This document shows, in pieces, positions 31,183-43,659 of a DNA stretch of 64,000 bases; the first letter of the stretch is position 1; each line of letters begins with the position of its first letter. Where the stretch lies: NCBI GenBank assembly GCA_015680685.1, contig MNCI01003750.1, forward strand, positions 56,278-120,277, given 5' to 3'. A model generated the notes under the pieces. That model saw nothing but the letters and a program-made list of their open reading frames with translations, was not told where the DNA came from and did not search any database. Position numbers and translations under genes: made by a program. Source of the DNA: Gnetum montanum. Taxonomy: Eukaryota; Streptophyta; Gnetopsida; Gnetales; Gnetaceae.

Positions 31183-34100
31183 GGCGGTGAGCTGAGCTCT
31201 ATCTATGATTCTTAATTGGGTGGTGGGAGTGAGTGCCAGGGACATGAAGAAGAAGAAAAAGTTGACATGGAGATATAGATCAGAGAAGAAATAAAGTGGC
31301 CCAGAAAAGGCTTTTGCAGCAGCGATTCCTGGGGGCACGCTGAGAAATTTGTTGCGAGTAACGCCTTCTCTAAAGTAAAATGAAAGAGTCCTTGTGTTAT
31401 CTGCACCACGTCCAACAGAGCAAATTAAAGTATGTTCACTTTAAATTGTAATGGCGGATAACGCATTGCTGCCTGATGAATGTAATGTCTTACGGAATAC
31501 GGACGTCAAAAAGCCAAAAGCCCACAGCTAGCTTAGAGATACTAATATTACAAAATTCCCACAAAAAGTGTCAAAGTATGAATAACCAAATACATGGTTT
31601 GACACTGGTGACGTTTGATATCAAACTCTCACAATGTCGGCAACTTGGATTCCGCTACCCAAATGCAAATATTATTTGCAAATACATTATGCTTTTCAAT
31701 ATACATTCCGCTACCCAAATACATTATTTGCAAATATTATAATATACAGGTATTACACACACACGGTTGTAAACACCCAGAATTTGCATTCAGCAGCTAC
31801 CAGTGGAAAACGGTCCAAAAAGAAAGAAAGAATTTCCAACAATATTCATACTATTTATAAAATATGAATCTCAGCGCAGAAACATATAATTCTAACACTG
31901 AAAATATCACATGAACAAATATCATCATACGTACTGAGTCAAACATCCATGATGTGGGACGACTGTCACCCAAAAACGCATGACCAGGAATGCACGACGC
32001 TTGTCAGCCTGCAGTATCCAATACAAACTTGATCTAAGCAATTATAATTCCTTGAAAATGGAAGTCAGATATGAAAAAAATCTGGAGTGGGATATATACT
32101 GAAAACCAAGCAAGGCTACATCTTTGTATTGCAGTCAAGCTTTCAGGCATATATAGACACACAGCTGAGCAAAATGACTTAAATTCGTGGCACGACAGCA
32201 TGACACAGCTGAGCAAAAAGATACGGAGCAAGTAAATAACATTACAGTTTGAGATTGATATCTTTAAGTAATCTTAACTTTCATCAAAATCCACAACCCA
32301 AAGATCAAAATCCGATAATCCTCAAACCTGTAATGCCGTAACATCATGAGCAGCCTCGAAATGCTTTGAGTCCAATACAAACACGTCTGAAATGATTGCA
32401 CCGCGTGTGTTAATGTGGCGCGTTGTGGGTTCTTCAAACGCGTCGGCGATTCCAGAGGATGATATGGAACCGGAGTTGGCTGTGCCGTGGGACAATTTTT
32501 GCAGAAAAAAAAAATTAAGAAGTTTCAGGCTGCAAATGCAGCCACGCTGGCATAAGAAAATAAAAACCACTGTTTCTGAGAATACAGGCGCAGGTGCATT
32601 ACGCGGACATAAATGGACGGAATTCTGAGAACACCCACTTATGCCTGAACTGATGGGGCCGGACCACGTTTGTCCAGTATCAATAATGGCGGATTTGTCA
32701 CGTTCCTGTAACTTGTAACTGTGCCATTCCTGCTTCAATTCATTTTTTGCATTATTGTGTGGTCTGTGGGGGAATTTTTGTCGGTTTTCTGTGTTGCTGA
32801 TCTGGAACAGCGAAAGAAAGTGGGGCAAATGCTGGGTGCAGTCCTTCCACGAGGAGGATCTGGGTCCTTTTCAGTGATAAATGTCTTTAACATGACTTCT
32901 TTTTTGTTAGGGATTCATCGCCGGTGATCAGGATTGAGAGCTCCACAATTAAAAGTCGATCTGCCTGCTGGGTTCGTCCTGATGCTCAGAAAAGAGGTCA
33001 AAATCTGCGAACCCACCACTGTTTCCTTGGATGATATTTCTGGGTCAAGATCAGGAAATTTGTTTTAATTTTACTGACATTAACCATGATGAGCCCATGA
33101 TTAGGAGATTCTCAAACTTCTATTTTGCTTCGGTGTTTCCCAATTAAGTGACAGTAAACTCTAAATGTTTCACGTTCTGTAGGGCTGTTTAAGATTCTTG
33201 TTGCAGAAAGCCGTGGTAAGTATCCGTATTAACATTGTGTGGCTGGTTAGTTGAGTTGGGCAACCGGTGGGGCGAAAGTGTAACGTCAGCATGATGAGAA
33301 ATTGAAGGGCCAGACTTGTGGTTGTGGGCCTTCTTGTGGCGATTGAGGTTGAGGTTGCGACAGGGCTGTTGTTGCTGCTATAACTGCCACTGATGAGATA
33401 AACCAATTGCAATTGCTTTTCTGAAAATGGATAATCATCATTCGGTAATGGGTAGTACACAGTACAGTCTGCTTGCTTGCTGCAGTTTCCAGTGGGTGTG
33501 GCACACTGGCTCAGACTTGTTGTGAAAATTTTGCTGTCACTGGAATATGGAGTATGTGCTCTTTCTGGTTGGAAGCCAACACAACCCAACTACGGAATAT
33601 GGCTGGTAAGGTCGTTGCTTTTGTAATTTAAAGTTCAAGTTGCAGTTGGAGCTGGAGCAACCCATGTTCTTTTTATCGCTAGTTTGCTACCCAACTCTTC
33701 TTGGTAGCTTCCCAAATGACTGTTCGGTATCATCAAGACTTCTTGGAGGAATGTATCTCTGAACGCACAACAGTCTATATGCAATACCTCTTAATACTTA
33801 GTAATAAACAATTTGCTTTCATTACAAAGCACACATGCATGCAAATCACGTATATGCCATAATAATCACATCTATCCTACACACTTGGCATCATACCATG
33901 TGGACTATTTAGAACTAGAAGTAACCAATAAAGTTTCATTAACTGGTGGGCATGCTAAGCCATTATTTGGGCATGCATCTTAAGTCCTTGTTTCATAGTT
34001 GAATTATGACCCACCAACCACATTATTATAACTTGCTTTGATTAAGGGGAAGCCTTGCAAAGGTTTGCCATGCCAATGTGGTTAAAGCAACAATCTAATA

Positions 34101-34900
34101 TGCTAAATGTCCCTCTATGTTATAGAGATTGCAAAAGGTGTAGCATTTCTCAATCCACTAACACATTTACACATCTTATATCCTAGGGCACATATCATCA
34201 AAGTTTCATACAATCTAAAAGGGTATTATTCAATATTCTTAAAATAATATAAAAATAATTATATACAAAAGTTGATGATGCACACCTAGAACATTTCAGT
34301 GGATGAAATATGTTAGTTCTAATTATGGCTTTGCCCATGTGAAATGGTAGATCTGTTGTCTTTCCAAAAAGAACGGTGTTCATAGAGTTGGCAATTTACA
34401 TTATCAAGCCTTGGCTTTTTTTATTCTGTAAAATAGATTGTTTGAGCTATGAAAAATGAGGAAGTTGTACAAGAAAATTCTTAGACTACACTTTTAAAAA
34501 TTGCACATGTTCTTCATAAGCTCCAAGCTCAATTGGGTTATCTTCCATGTTTCTTTTAACATTGAGGGATCTCAAATTTTAAAACTATGGAAAATATGAT
34601 AAACAATATCTCATTTTCTCAAGTGGTGTCCTCCATAGGTGAACTCATATATGTTTCACTCTCATTCTCCCTAGTGGTAATTTGCCACAACCTTTGCCTT
34701 TCACGAATGTAATCATCCTTCATTGAATATGTATGTTGAGGAAATCATCTTTCTGGTGTAGACTATACTCTCCCTCATTGTAGAATAAGTTAAGGTGTCA
34801 TCATTATTTTCCTGTAAGCTTTAGGATAATTGGTTATATGTTGATGGTTCTTATTTATTAGATTTATCTATTTCTAAATTTATCAATAAAATTCTTTCAT
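31183..34900. other. Region upstream of HKT, no gene recognised
   Basis: This would hold the HKT promoter and 5' leader. No TATA box could be fixed with confidence. A short tandem repeat lies at 31649-31747 ('attccgctacccaaat' twice, about 55 bp apart). Between about 32390 and 33600 the sequence is CpG-rich and unlike the transposon sequence around it. Open frames on both strands there have no recognisable domain. Confidence 0.5.
31649..31747 (+). repeat. Short tandem repeat of about 55 bp in the HKT upstream region
   Basis: 'attccgctacccaaat' at 31649-31664 and 31705-31720. Each is followed by 'attatttgcaaat' words and 'aatatac'. Confidence 0.7.
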
Positions 34901-34929
34901 CTCAACATCACTTCAATTAGTTAAATTAG

Positions 34930-35170
34930 AAATGAAATACTGAGTAGAATGACAAGCAATGGAGGACAACATTTAAAAAGCTTTGGAGATATAGATGATA
35001 GCCTAAAAATTAATATTTTTATTTGGTTGATTCTTAATAATCTTCTACCTATGGAAAGATTTCAATATCTTGGTATTACAGTTCCTTATTGTTCCTTCAT
35101 TATTAAAGTTGAAGCATTGAAACATCTATCTTGGAATTGTTATAGAGTTAAGTTGATAGTGGTGTTTTTT
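34930..35170 (+). pseudogene. LINE remnant: reverse transcriptase zinc-binding (zf-RVT) segment
   Basis: The frame 34949-35176 encodes INIFIWLILNNLLPMERFQYLGI, then VPYCSFIIKVEALKHLSWNC. Plant LINEs carry a zinc-binding domain after RT with the pattern W...NR.LPT.ERL...GI...C.FC....ET..H.F..C. Here the first Cys, His and final Cys can be matched, but the second Cys of the CxxC pair reads Ile. Only this small piece is recognisable. Upstream and downstream frames are broken. Confidence 0.5.
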
Positions 35171-36940
35171 GTTTAGACTATCTTTGTAGGATAAACAAGT
35201 ATCATCCTTCTTTCTATGGTATAGTTGTATAGTTATTTATATCTATGGTATGGTTTTATAGTTATTAATAATCCCTATGAGGCATTCGACATTTCAAAAT
35301 TTTTATTCATCACATAGAAATAGATATATGCTTATTTGTTTAAAGGTTAGTAAGTTTTTCTCTCTACTTGGATTATTTTGTCTTCATTATATCATCTTCT
35401 TAGTCTACATATTAAGATTAAATGTGCTACAACACAAGATAAGCTTCTTATGTTATTTCAAAAGATACAAAATTAGTGCTTTTAGGTTGGTTGAGGTATA
35501 TTTGTAGTGAAGCACCTGGGATGCAGCTCCCCTTTTTTGGTATAAAGTTGCCTTGAGAGTCATGCAAAGTTATTGAATGCATTGATTATATATTGGCATG
35601 GTCATTTACATTTATTCTATATGGTGCTCTCCATAATTCCCAAGATAGAAGATCTCATTTTCTATATTCTTTCCTTTATCACACAAGCAACTTTGACTCA
35701 TACTATTGATTATTCTTTTGGATATTTTGGAAAGTTACATTTCCAATCTTAAATATGTACTCCTTGTGACTTTTAATATCTTGATTGTCTTATGGGTCCC
35801 TCAATAACCCTCTATATATTTTACATTTAGTTTGTTTACCATAGTGATAAATAGATGAAATTACATTGCGTTGCTTTGTAAGGTAGCCTAGTCATAAGGG
35901 TCTTGACCCTAAGTCATAGGTTCGATTCTACTTGGTAACACTAAGTCATAAATTAAAAAAAAAAAAATTTGTAAAAGAAATTTTGACACTAGGAATAAAT
36001 CCAAGAGGTCTTAGTGGATGTAATTTAAAATTTTATTTCTAGTTTCAGGTAGTTGCAAAAATATTTATTTTTTATAGTATTTGCTTAAAAAGATTATTAA
36101 ATTTATTACACTAACTATAACTCAATGAATTAATTATAATTCTTTTTATCTTATTAAAGTGAAGTGATCCATTTTATTATAGAATGCACCAATTATTTTA
36201 TTGCTAATTGTATAACTAGCACTCTACCCATAACCTTAATTTATATTTTTAAGGGTTCCCACTTACAATAACTAAATAATGAAATAATATAAATTAAAAA
36301 TTAGCATAAATAACATTTAAATTTATAATAATATTGCAATAGTGATAAAAATTTCAATAAGAACAGTATGATACCTATGTCAATCTAGCCACTACTACCC
36401 TAGAGTAAGGGAATTAGACCAATTTATGATATCCAAATGTATTAACTAACCCAATATTTATGTAACAATTTCTAAGTCTTTAGATTTTATATAATATATT
36501 TATGAATAATACTAACTTATAATGATGTAATTTTAATTACCTTTATTATTAACCTTATTTTACCTTTAATGTTGTCAATGATAAATACTAGAGAAGCTAT
36601 ACTAAATTACTTAGTATTTGTATCTTTTGTTTTCTTTTTAATTTTTACAATCTTAAAAATGCATCTTATATTATATATGTTGAAAAGAACAATTAAAGAA
36701 AAGTTAAAAACTAAATATTTAGAATAGATCAAGTTTCTTGCTATTGTAATACCAAGCATAGATAATTCAGCTTTACTTATGTTGTAAATTTTCTATGTAA
36801 GTGTGCATAAACCATTTATAAATAAAACTGAACAAGTAAGAATATAGTACCAACTTAATTAAAAACAATTTAATTTCATAGAATTTTGATGGCAAACAAA
36901 GGTATGTCCATGGAAAGTCATCCTCCATAAAAATTTAAGA
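35171..36940. other. AT-rich intergenic region
   Basis: No gene is supported. It contains the second SINE-like sequence (35880-35967). The rest is AT-rich and without recognisable structure. Confidence 0.5.
35880..35967 (+). repeat. SINE with tRNA-type promoter boxes and an A tail
   Basis: A-box-like 'ggtagcctagtcataagggt' (35882-35901) and B-box GGTTCGATTCT (35919-35929) are followed by an A-rich tail (35951-35967). The arrangement is that of a short tRNA-derived SINE. It shares box order, but little else, with the unit at 26928. Confidence 0.6.
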
Positions 36941-36954
36941 AGTTAAGTGTGTGC

Positions 36955-37315
36955 TCTTGCATGAAACCACACAATTGCATAAGGAATCAAAGGTGGAAAT
37001 AAATTGAAACTTGATGCCTTTGCTTGAATTTGTTGCTGGGCGAGTGTTCCTATCTTTCTATCACACCAATGGTCAACAATGATGGTGTATATAGATTGTA
37101 AACATTTGTGATAGAGACCAAAACTGTAACTCCGGATTCTGTGACATTGTTCTTTCATAAATCCCATGCCATTGTTCTTCCATCAAGTTTAAATGGCAAA
37201 TATGAGACCACTTTTGTGGTGGTAACCATTATAACCTCGTTTCCCAACTAGCCACTTTTATGCAACTTTTACAAATGGTTGATTTTTTTGTAATAATCAT
37301 ATTTATGGAATTGTT
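36955..37315 (+). repeat. Dispersed direct repeat, copy 1
   Basis: Shares ordered blocks with 38585-38955: 'ttgca.aaggaatcaaag', 'tggaaataa.ttgaaa', 'gatgcttttgc'-like, 'tatcaca', 'tggtgta', 'tgtgatag..accaaaact.taac', 'ggcaaatatga.accac' and 'ttgatttttt.gtaa'. Non-coding. Confidence 0.65.
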
Positions 37316-38584
37316 ACAAAGCCTTGTCTTGGGATAAACCGTCCCATTAAAACCCACCATTATAACGCAGAAAAGCATGTGAAATAACAAACGCATCAAA
37401 ATATTACTGAATCCTTACCATATTTGAAATCAATAAAGTTCTAACTTTCCTGTTCTCGTTGGATGATAGATATGCACCTCAACCAACAAACATAAAAATA
37501 TAAAGGTAGGATAAACAATTTTTAAACATGGACCACTATCCCAACTTGGCGGATACCGACAAACTAAACAAGATGCAACGAAGCAACTTCTGCTGCAGAG
37601 AAAAAAAAAAACCAGAGAAGAAAGAGAAAGTGATGAGAATTTTATGCAGATTTGGCAGGGTACGCCTCCGATTCAAATAAGACAGAAACCACTTCTTAAT
37701 ATCCCATCAAAACTCATTTGACTAAATTCATTCATCCTTGACATTTTTGTGGCTTTTCTCACTAGTGGCCAGGGTCCACACAAAGCCTGCTCCATAATAT
37801 TATGAGAATCAAATCCAGACCACACTAAAAAAGGAGAAGCATTCACATGGCTTTCCTCAAAACCACCGACCATGTATGTTATATTGTTATTAATAATAAA
37901 TAAATAAATTATTGATACTGCTCTAAATGCAACTCTGAAACATGCATTGTATTTATTTTGCTACATACATGATATCAGTCTTGAATCTCCAAAACCATAG
38001 CAAGATAGCTAACCCTGTTAAAACTTTGTCAAATCTAACAAACTAGCAAATTTGATTGATTTGAAAGACCTTATAGATTCAGTTCAGTTTCAGTTTCAGT
38101 TTTGTAAAGTTACTCTGCTTGAGATACACTGCACCGATGTAGTTTAAACTTTAAAGTGAGATTCTAGTTTTGAACCGTTAAACATGAAACAGGAACTAAA
38201 CTACACTGCAAATTCATGACTAAGGTCCTAGTATTTCTTTGTTTTCTAAAATGAGTTGGGCTCTCGGAAGCTCGCGTTTCTTTCATCCCACCGAGCTTGT
38301 CACCTTTGTCAGTTTTAAAGATTTTGTCATATTCACGAAACGGTGTCTCTGAAAATCTCTTTCACTAAAAAGCCAGGATGTCATGGTTTCTTTGCGGGGT
38401 AAAGTTATGATCGCAGACACAGCCGTTGAAGATTCCAGAGACAGGATCTCGATCATTGCAGCACTGTATCTTGATTCATGGTTTTCAGATTTTCCTTTTA
38501 ATTTTTCAGTTAGATGTGTTTGTGTGTTGATCTTCTGAAGATCTGCATTATATAAAATGTTGGAAAAATTGTGCAGAAAACATT
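37316..38584. other. Spacer between the two direct repeats
   Basis: About 1.27 kb without a recognised gene. It includes the short microrepeat 'cagtttcagtttcagtttt' near 38088-38104. Confidence 0.45.
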
Positions 38585-38955
38585 GGTTAGACGGCACAAT
38601 AAACGAATTGCACAAGGAATCAAAGATGTGGAAATAAGTTGAAAATAAACGAATTGCACAAAGAATGTGGAAATAAGTTGAAATTGACCTGATTGATGCT
38701 TTTGCGTAAACTTGCGGTGAGTGGATTCTTCTATCACATCGACGGTTAACAAGGATGGTGTAGGCAGACTTTGAGATTTGTGATAGGAACCAAAACTATA
38801 ACATGATTTCTTCCTTTGGTAACTTTGTTATCTCATCAAGAACATTCTATAGCCTAGAAAAATGTTTATTACTAAATTTTCGTGGCAAATATGAAACCAC
38901 TCTTGTGTAACTGTTACAAATTGTTGATTTTTCGTAACAATTACTTTTATGGTAT
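38585..38955 (+). repeat. Dispersed direct repeat, copy 2
   Basis: Diverged partner of 36955-37315. The block 'aataaacgaattgcacaa.gaat' occurs twice inside this copy (38598 and 38645), a local duplication absent from copy 1. Confidence 0.65.
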
Positions 38956-40543
38956 GCATCAAAAGAAAAAGTGATTCGTGGAAGCGAGGATTCGTGATTT
39001 TGAACATGTTTGGGTATGTGTGCTTCAAGAAAAAGTGGCGACGGATTCGTGCCCGGGTACGTGATATAGAAAATTTAAATATATTAATTTTTTTTAAAAA
39101 TTAAATCTCATATATCATAAAAATACATTGTATTGTAAAATATAGAACAAGTACAATGTAAATCCAAAATATTGTTAACACTTAAAAATTGCACAGAAGA
39201 TTGTAATAAAATTTGCAAAGGTATGGAAGGCATTAAATCCATTTCCTTACTATCTGGCCAAACAACCAAAATGACAGCAATAAAATGAAGTCCTTTTATT
39301 ACTCAATCCAATATTTCTAAAAATGAAATTGAGACCAAATTTATAACAAATCAACTCTGCTAATACTTTTGTTCAATGACTACCTGAGTAGCACCCTAGG
39401 GACTACCTGTGAGTAGCGCGATAGGGCCAGGTTGAAGATGACGACATTATAAAGAATACACAACTTAACTAAACTAGGCACAGATGATTGAAAACCTTTT
39501 AGACGCGGGAAAATCATGAAGGGGAAAGTAAAAACAGAGCACCATGAGGTTGCATATGGTCATTGTCAATGTGCTGGTGGGCTTCGTTGCTTTATAAGCA
39601 AACAGATTTTTAAAAAAGTTGAACAACTATTTATCCGACATCATGTTCATGACTCATGACGATGACCCTGTTTTGTTTTTTCTTTTTTCCAGCAGAGATG
39701 AGAAAAAGAGCAAAAACCAGCAATGAACAATAAACACGCGTGAATGTGAGTCATGGCGGAACCTTTGACGCTCCAAACGCCGGGCGAATCCATGCAAATG
39801 CAATGTTTTCCGTCCAAAAATTGATTTCCGTATGACCCATACTTGCCCCTTCGGCCTTCGGTTACCATAGTAGCCCTTTCCGATGTCCGTGTGTTTGTTT
39901 ATTTATTCGTACTCCCTTGTTTTCTGTGTTCCGTCTCGTGCCGATGCCATGAATGTTGGTTGCGACTTAACAATGAAATGAAATTTTTGGTATGATTCAG
40001 AACAGGAAAAGATATGTAAGATTTTAATGTAAAATGCAGACATCCTAAGAACTAAAAAGGAAGGAAGCAAGGCAAGGCGACCATATCAATGTATATGTAC
40101 AAATCCAAATAAAATTTCATTGGAAATTATGAAGTACGCACCCATTGCGAATTTAATGCGCTTGTACGCGCTCCCCAGTCCGACGCCAACAGTTCGTCAA
40201 AATTTATCCGGAATCGCGAATCTCCCGCGCATAGCTTTTATGAAACATTGCTGTAGATTTTTCGTAAATCGTTACATTCTTCCACTAAGTTTCCATATTT
40301 ACATTAATATATATCGAACCTAAATTTTCAAAGATGAATACATAAATCATGGTAATAGTTTTTCTTAATATAAATCTTTATCTTCCATATATTTCAATGT
40401 ATTATCTCTTAAACCTAATTTCTTATATGGTAACTAAAATTTATGAATAAACCATTTTAAGTATTGTCAAATCTAAATTTTCTCTAATAATTATAACATT
40501 ATAACTAAATAAGAGTTTTATTTTGTAAAATTGTATGTACAAA
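38956..40543. other. Intergenic region left of copia element F
   Basis: No gene is recognised. Two CpG-containing patches (about 39700-39960 and 40140-40290) look like low-copy sequence. The 3' LTR of element F should lie near the right end of this stretch but could not be delimited. Confidence 0.4.
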
Positions 40544-40836
40544 TTATATTATGAAATTAAGTCTTATCCAAACTACATGATTCTTAAATGACTTCAGTGA
40601 CATTCTTTTTATCAAAGGATTAGCTATCATCAATTCAATGCTTATATGCTCAATGACAACTTTCTTAACATGTTCTTTTATGACTAAGTCCTTTATGTCA
40701 ATGTGTTTACTTTGACTATCATTTTTATTATTCTTAGCCATAAAAACAATAGATGAATTATCACAAAACATTTTTAATGGCCTAAATATAGAATCTATAA
40801 TTGTAAGGCCCGACATGAAATTCTTCAACCATACAC
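40544..40836 (-). pseudogene. RNase H C-terminal part of Ty1/copia element F
   Basis: Minus-strand frame begins WLKNFMSGL and continues KMFCDNSSIVFMAKNN, SKHIDIKDLVIKEHV and IELMIANPLIKRM. These are the conserved end of copia RNase H (CDN..A......SKHI.I....ADPLTK). It is cut at 40836 by insertion of element E. The upstream part is at 59450 and above, and the frame resumes in phase when E is taken out. A copia element needs this domain to remove RNA from the cDNA hybrid. Confidence 0.9.
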
Positions 40837-40841
40837 CATGT

Positions 40842-41457
40842 TGTTGATGTCAACCTCACCCATGTTAGGCATGGGGCCATGATCAACAAATTAATGTGGT
40901 AGAAATGCAAATACTTATATGGATGATGAATGTGAGGAGAAAAGATAAACTATTTAAGAAAAAGACTTAGAGTTACTTATATTTCAAATAAACTATAGGA
41001 GTGATATCTTGGATGGCTTAAACATATGTAAAGAAGATTAGGTAATGAGTTTTTTTTAAAATAAAAAAAAAAGAAAAAAACTTATGTAACATTATTTCAC
41101 AAAAGCCAAAAATGACATAGAAAAATGATTAAACAAGATTTAAAAAAATTACAAAAATAAATAAAAACATAACTTTTCATAGAGATGAATGATAAAGAAA
41201 AAGGAACTCATATAGTTAAACCCATTATATTATGAGAGGAGGGGAGAGTCTTTTAGGGGTGTGGTTGGGGCTTGAAAAAAACCAGAAACAACAATTTTTC
41301 TTTCTCAGGGAAGGTGGGGGCTGAAAAAAATCAGAAACAATAGTTTCTCTTTCTTAGGGAAGGAGGGGGCTGAAAAAACCAGAAACAACAATTCTTCTTT
41401 CTTAGAGAAGGAGAAGAATCAGATTGGAGGTTAACCAAGAGGATAGTTACATATTTT
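40842..41457 (+). repeat. 5' LTR of element E, recognisable part
   Basis: Starts TGTTGATGTC. Aligns with 58162-58747 from the first base through 'caacctcaccca', 'gcatggggccatgatcaacaaatta', 'gaatgtgaggagaaaagataaac' and 'atagttacatattttttt'. After about 41457 the two diverge abruptly. The true 3' end of this LTR and the primer site were not found. Confidence 0.85.
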
Positions 41458-42109
41458 TTTTCTCCCGATTTTGTTTTTATCTCCTGAAAATTTCATTTTC
41501 CTTATTTCAAACTTGTTTGATTTAAAATTTCTATTTTCAGCCATTGACATGAAATTTTTTTTAAAGAATTTTCGAGCCCTTTATTTCTTATTCTCAAAGT
41601 TTGCTTCTTGAAAACTTTCGAGTCTCATCACCCATTTTTCTTTAATCTTTTTTTTTTTTTAGAAAAAAACCCTCGTTTCTCAGTCCCATTTTTGAATTTG
41701 TGTTTTAGTAGTTTTTACCTTGGTCCTAGGAAAGGTAAGGTGGTTTTATTTAATTATGTAATTTTAAATTTATTTTTCTAAAATCTAGCATTTTACTATT
41801 TCCCTTTTAATTTTATAAGTATTGCAATTTTGTACATTTAGTGTTCTTTCAACAAAAAAAATATATCCTTTTTAAAAAAAATTTAGAAAATCAACATATT
41901 TTAGTGTTTTTTTACCAAAAAAAGTGTTATTTCAATATTTTTTGTTTTACGCAATTTTATAGTTTTATTCTAATAATTACATTTTAGAATTTTGTTTTAT
42001 AAGTAAACTTTCCTCTGCTTCTAACTGACTAGTTACCTGTCTCTGTCCATTAACAAAGCAATGAGCTTCACTTTTTCCAAGTTCAATTCCTAAGAAATCT
42101 CAGACTAGG
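41458..42109 (+). other. Leader of element E, no coding region
   Basis: T-rich stretch between the recognisable 5' LTR and gag. No CATCAACA terminus and no clear primer site are visible here, so part of the 5' LTR has probably been lost or replaced. Confidence 0.4.
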
Positions 42110-42693
42110 ATGGTAGCCCATCAACCCCTGGCTCTCTTGGTAAGAAATCCTTTTAACTTTAATAACTACCATGACATATCAAAATCTTTTCAGAATATAA
42201 ATCTATTTTTCGATCCTACAACCCCTACGAATGATGCCTGCCAACACATACAATGTTTTGAAACCTTACTAGGGATCCATAACATTCTACATAATGATGT
42301 AGCATGCAGGGTGTTTATAACAACATTTAGAACCAAAGTAACCCAATGGTTCTTAATGCTTCATGACGACTCTATTAACACATGGCAAGAATTCAAAAAC
42401 AAGTTTTTGAATTAGTTTGACAAATTCACAAGCTCTGCTATTGCATCAAGTAACTTCACTAGCTTAAGAAAGCTACCTGGGGAAAATGTTAGGGATTATA
42501 ATCTTAGATTCCTTTATTAACTTGCCTATGTGTCAAATGAGATGCGACCACAACTTGATGGTATACTCAACTTCTATCTCTCTACCATTGATCCATTTTT
42601 CACTTATATCATCAAGTCTAATTCCAACATAACAGAAATACAAGGTACAATATCTAAAGTTGTGGAATTAGAGAAAATAACCCTTATGAATAG
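42110..42693 (+). pseudogene. gag of element E, part before nested D
   Basis: ATG at 42110. The frame holds HIQCFETLLGIHNILHNDVACRVF, VTQWF and TWQEFKNKFLN, the retrotransposon gag core: a capsid-like helical region. Two stops (42413 and near 42516) break it. The second open part, 42530-42693, ends LEKITLMN at the D insertion and resumes in phase at 51546 with SIQTQFG. The codon is split by the target duplication AATAG. Confidence 0.8.
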
Positions 42694-43572
42694 TGTTGAG
42701 AGAAGTCACTCTAGCGATTTATTCTAATTATTAGAGTGGCAATGTCTCTAAAATTAGAGTGGCAGTTTTTCTAATTATTAAAGTAGTTGCTCCCAAGCTT
42801 ATAAATACAGTGCCCAAGCGAACAATTTAGGGAGAAAGTCTTGGGAGGGAGTCTTGGAAGAAAGTCTTTCAAGGGAACTCTTTTAGAAGTCTTTAAGGAG
42901 TCAAGTAGTGAAACTTTTGTAGTTAGAGTATTTTCCAAGTGCTTGTAGCAGAAGGTCTAAGTGTGGACGAATCTTTATTTGAGCATTGTGTACTTAAGCA
43001 TACCTTGTGTACGACAATAAAGATGAGCTCTTGGGCTCATCCTTGCAGCACTTGAGATTTGTTTTCTTACTCATTTTCTTTATTTTATTTTCTTTTGCAT
43101 TTATTTTATTTTATTATTTTATTTTATTTTATGCACTTTACATTTTTGTTATTAGCACACATAGCACGATCACTTCAAGCATGCGTGTAACACTTGGTAA
43201 CCCAGTAATAATTAGCGTTTGGTAATCCTAGTAGTGTTGCGCTGGTTCAGGATGTGTACAGCAAGTGAGAATGGATACTAGTGTTAAGATTAGTTTAAAG
43301 CCTAGTTAATTAGTAGTTAAGTTAAATTAGTCACTTAGTTATCTCTCTCTCTCCTCCCTTATTAGCAATAGGACATAAAAACATAAAAGCTATAAAAATC
43401 ATATGCCTCAAACTTACTTAACCATACAAGTAAGTTTGGGAAGACAATGATCAATCAACCCATCCTTGTTCCACAAAGGTGCATAGGCACTTAGTCCTTG
43501 GAATTCGATCGAATCGTGCATGAAATTCTTGTATTCATATGGTTGAGCATAGGGGTACCTCGCAACTCATCA
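42694..43572 (+). repeat. 5' LTR of element D
   Basis: Starts TGTTGAGAG, ends CTCATCA, 879 bp. U3 has two full 23-bp repeats of the CTCTAA..TTAGAG type. TATAAATA at 42800-42807 and AATAAA at 43016-43021 mark the likely promoter and polyadenylation area. Confidence 0.92.
42800..42807 (+). promoter_or_regulatory. TATA box of the element D LTR
   Basis: TATAAATA after a U3 repeat array. The same box sits at 50760-50767 in the 3' LTR. Confidence 0.7.
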
Positions 43573-43573
43573 T

Positions 43574-43591
43574 TGGCATCGTTGTCGAGGA
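43574..43591 (+). other. Primer binding site of element D
   Basis: TGGCATCGTTGTCGAGGA, one base after the LTR. It matches the tRNA-Asp-type site TGGCGCCGTTGCCGGGGA except for transitions. The best preserved of the three sites here. Confidence 0.78.
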
Positions 43592-43659
43592 CTTAGTTGT
43601 TTTTGCACTAACTAGAACATAAGAAATCATTCACATTGTTGGAACAAACCCTTAGGGTT

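Noticed and set aside
32322-32828. 168-codon minus-strand open frame upstream of HKT
   Set aside because: Composition is Ser/His/Phe-rich without domain or family resemblance, and another frame is open on the opposite strand over the same bases. No splice context was found.
38283-38752. Minus-strand open frames of 80-110 codons
   Set aside because: They overlap the dispersed direct repeat copy 2 and each other in different frames. No recognised domain.
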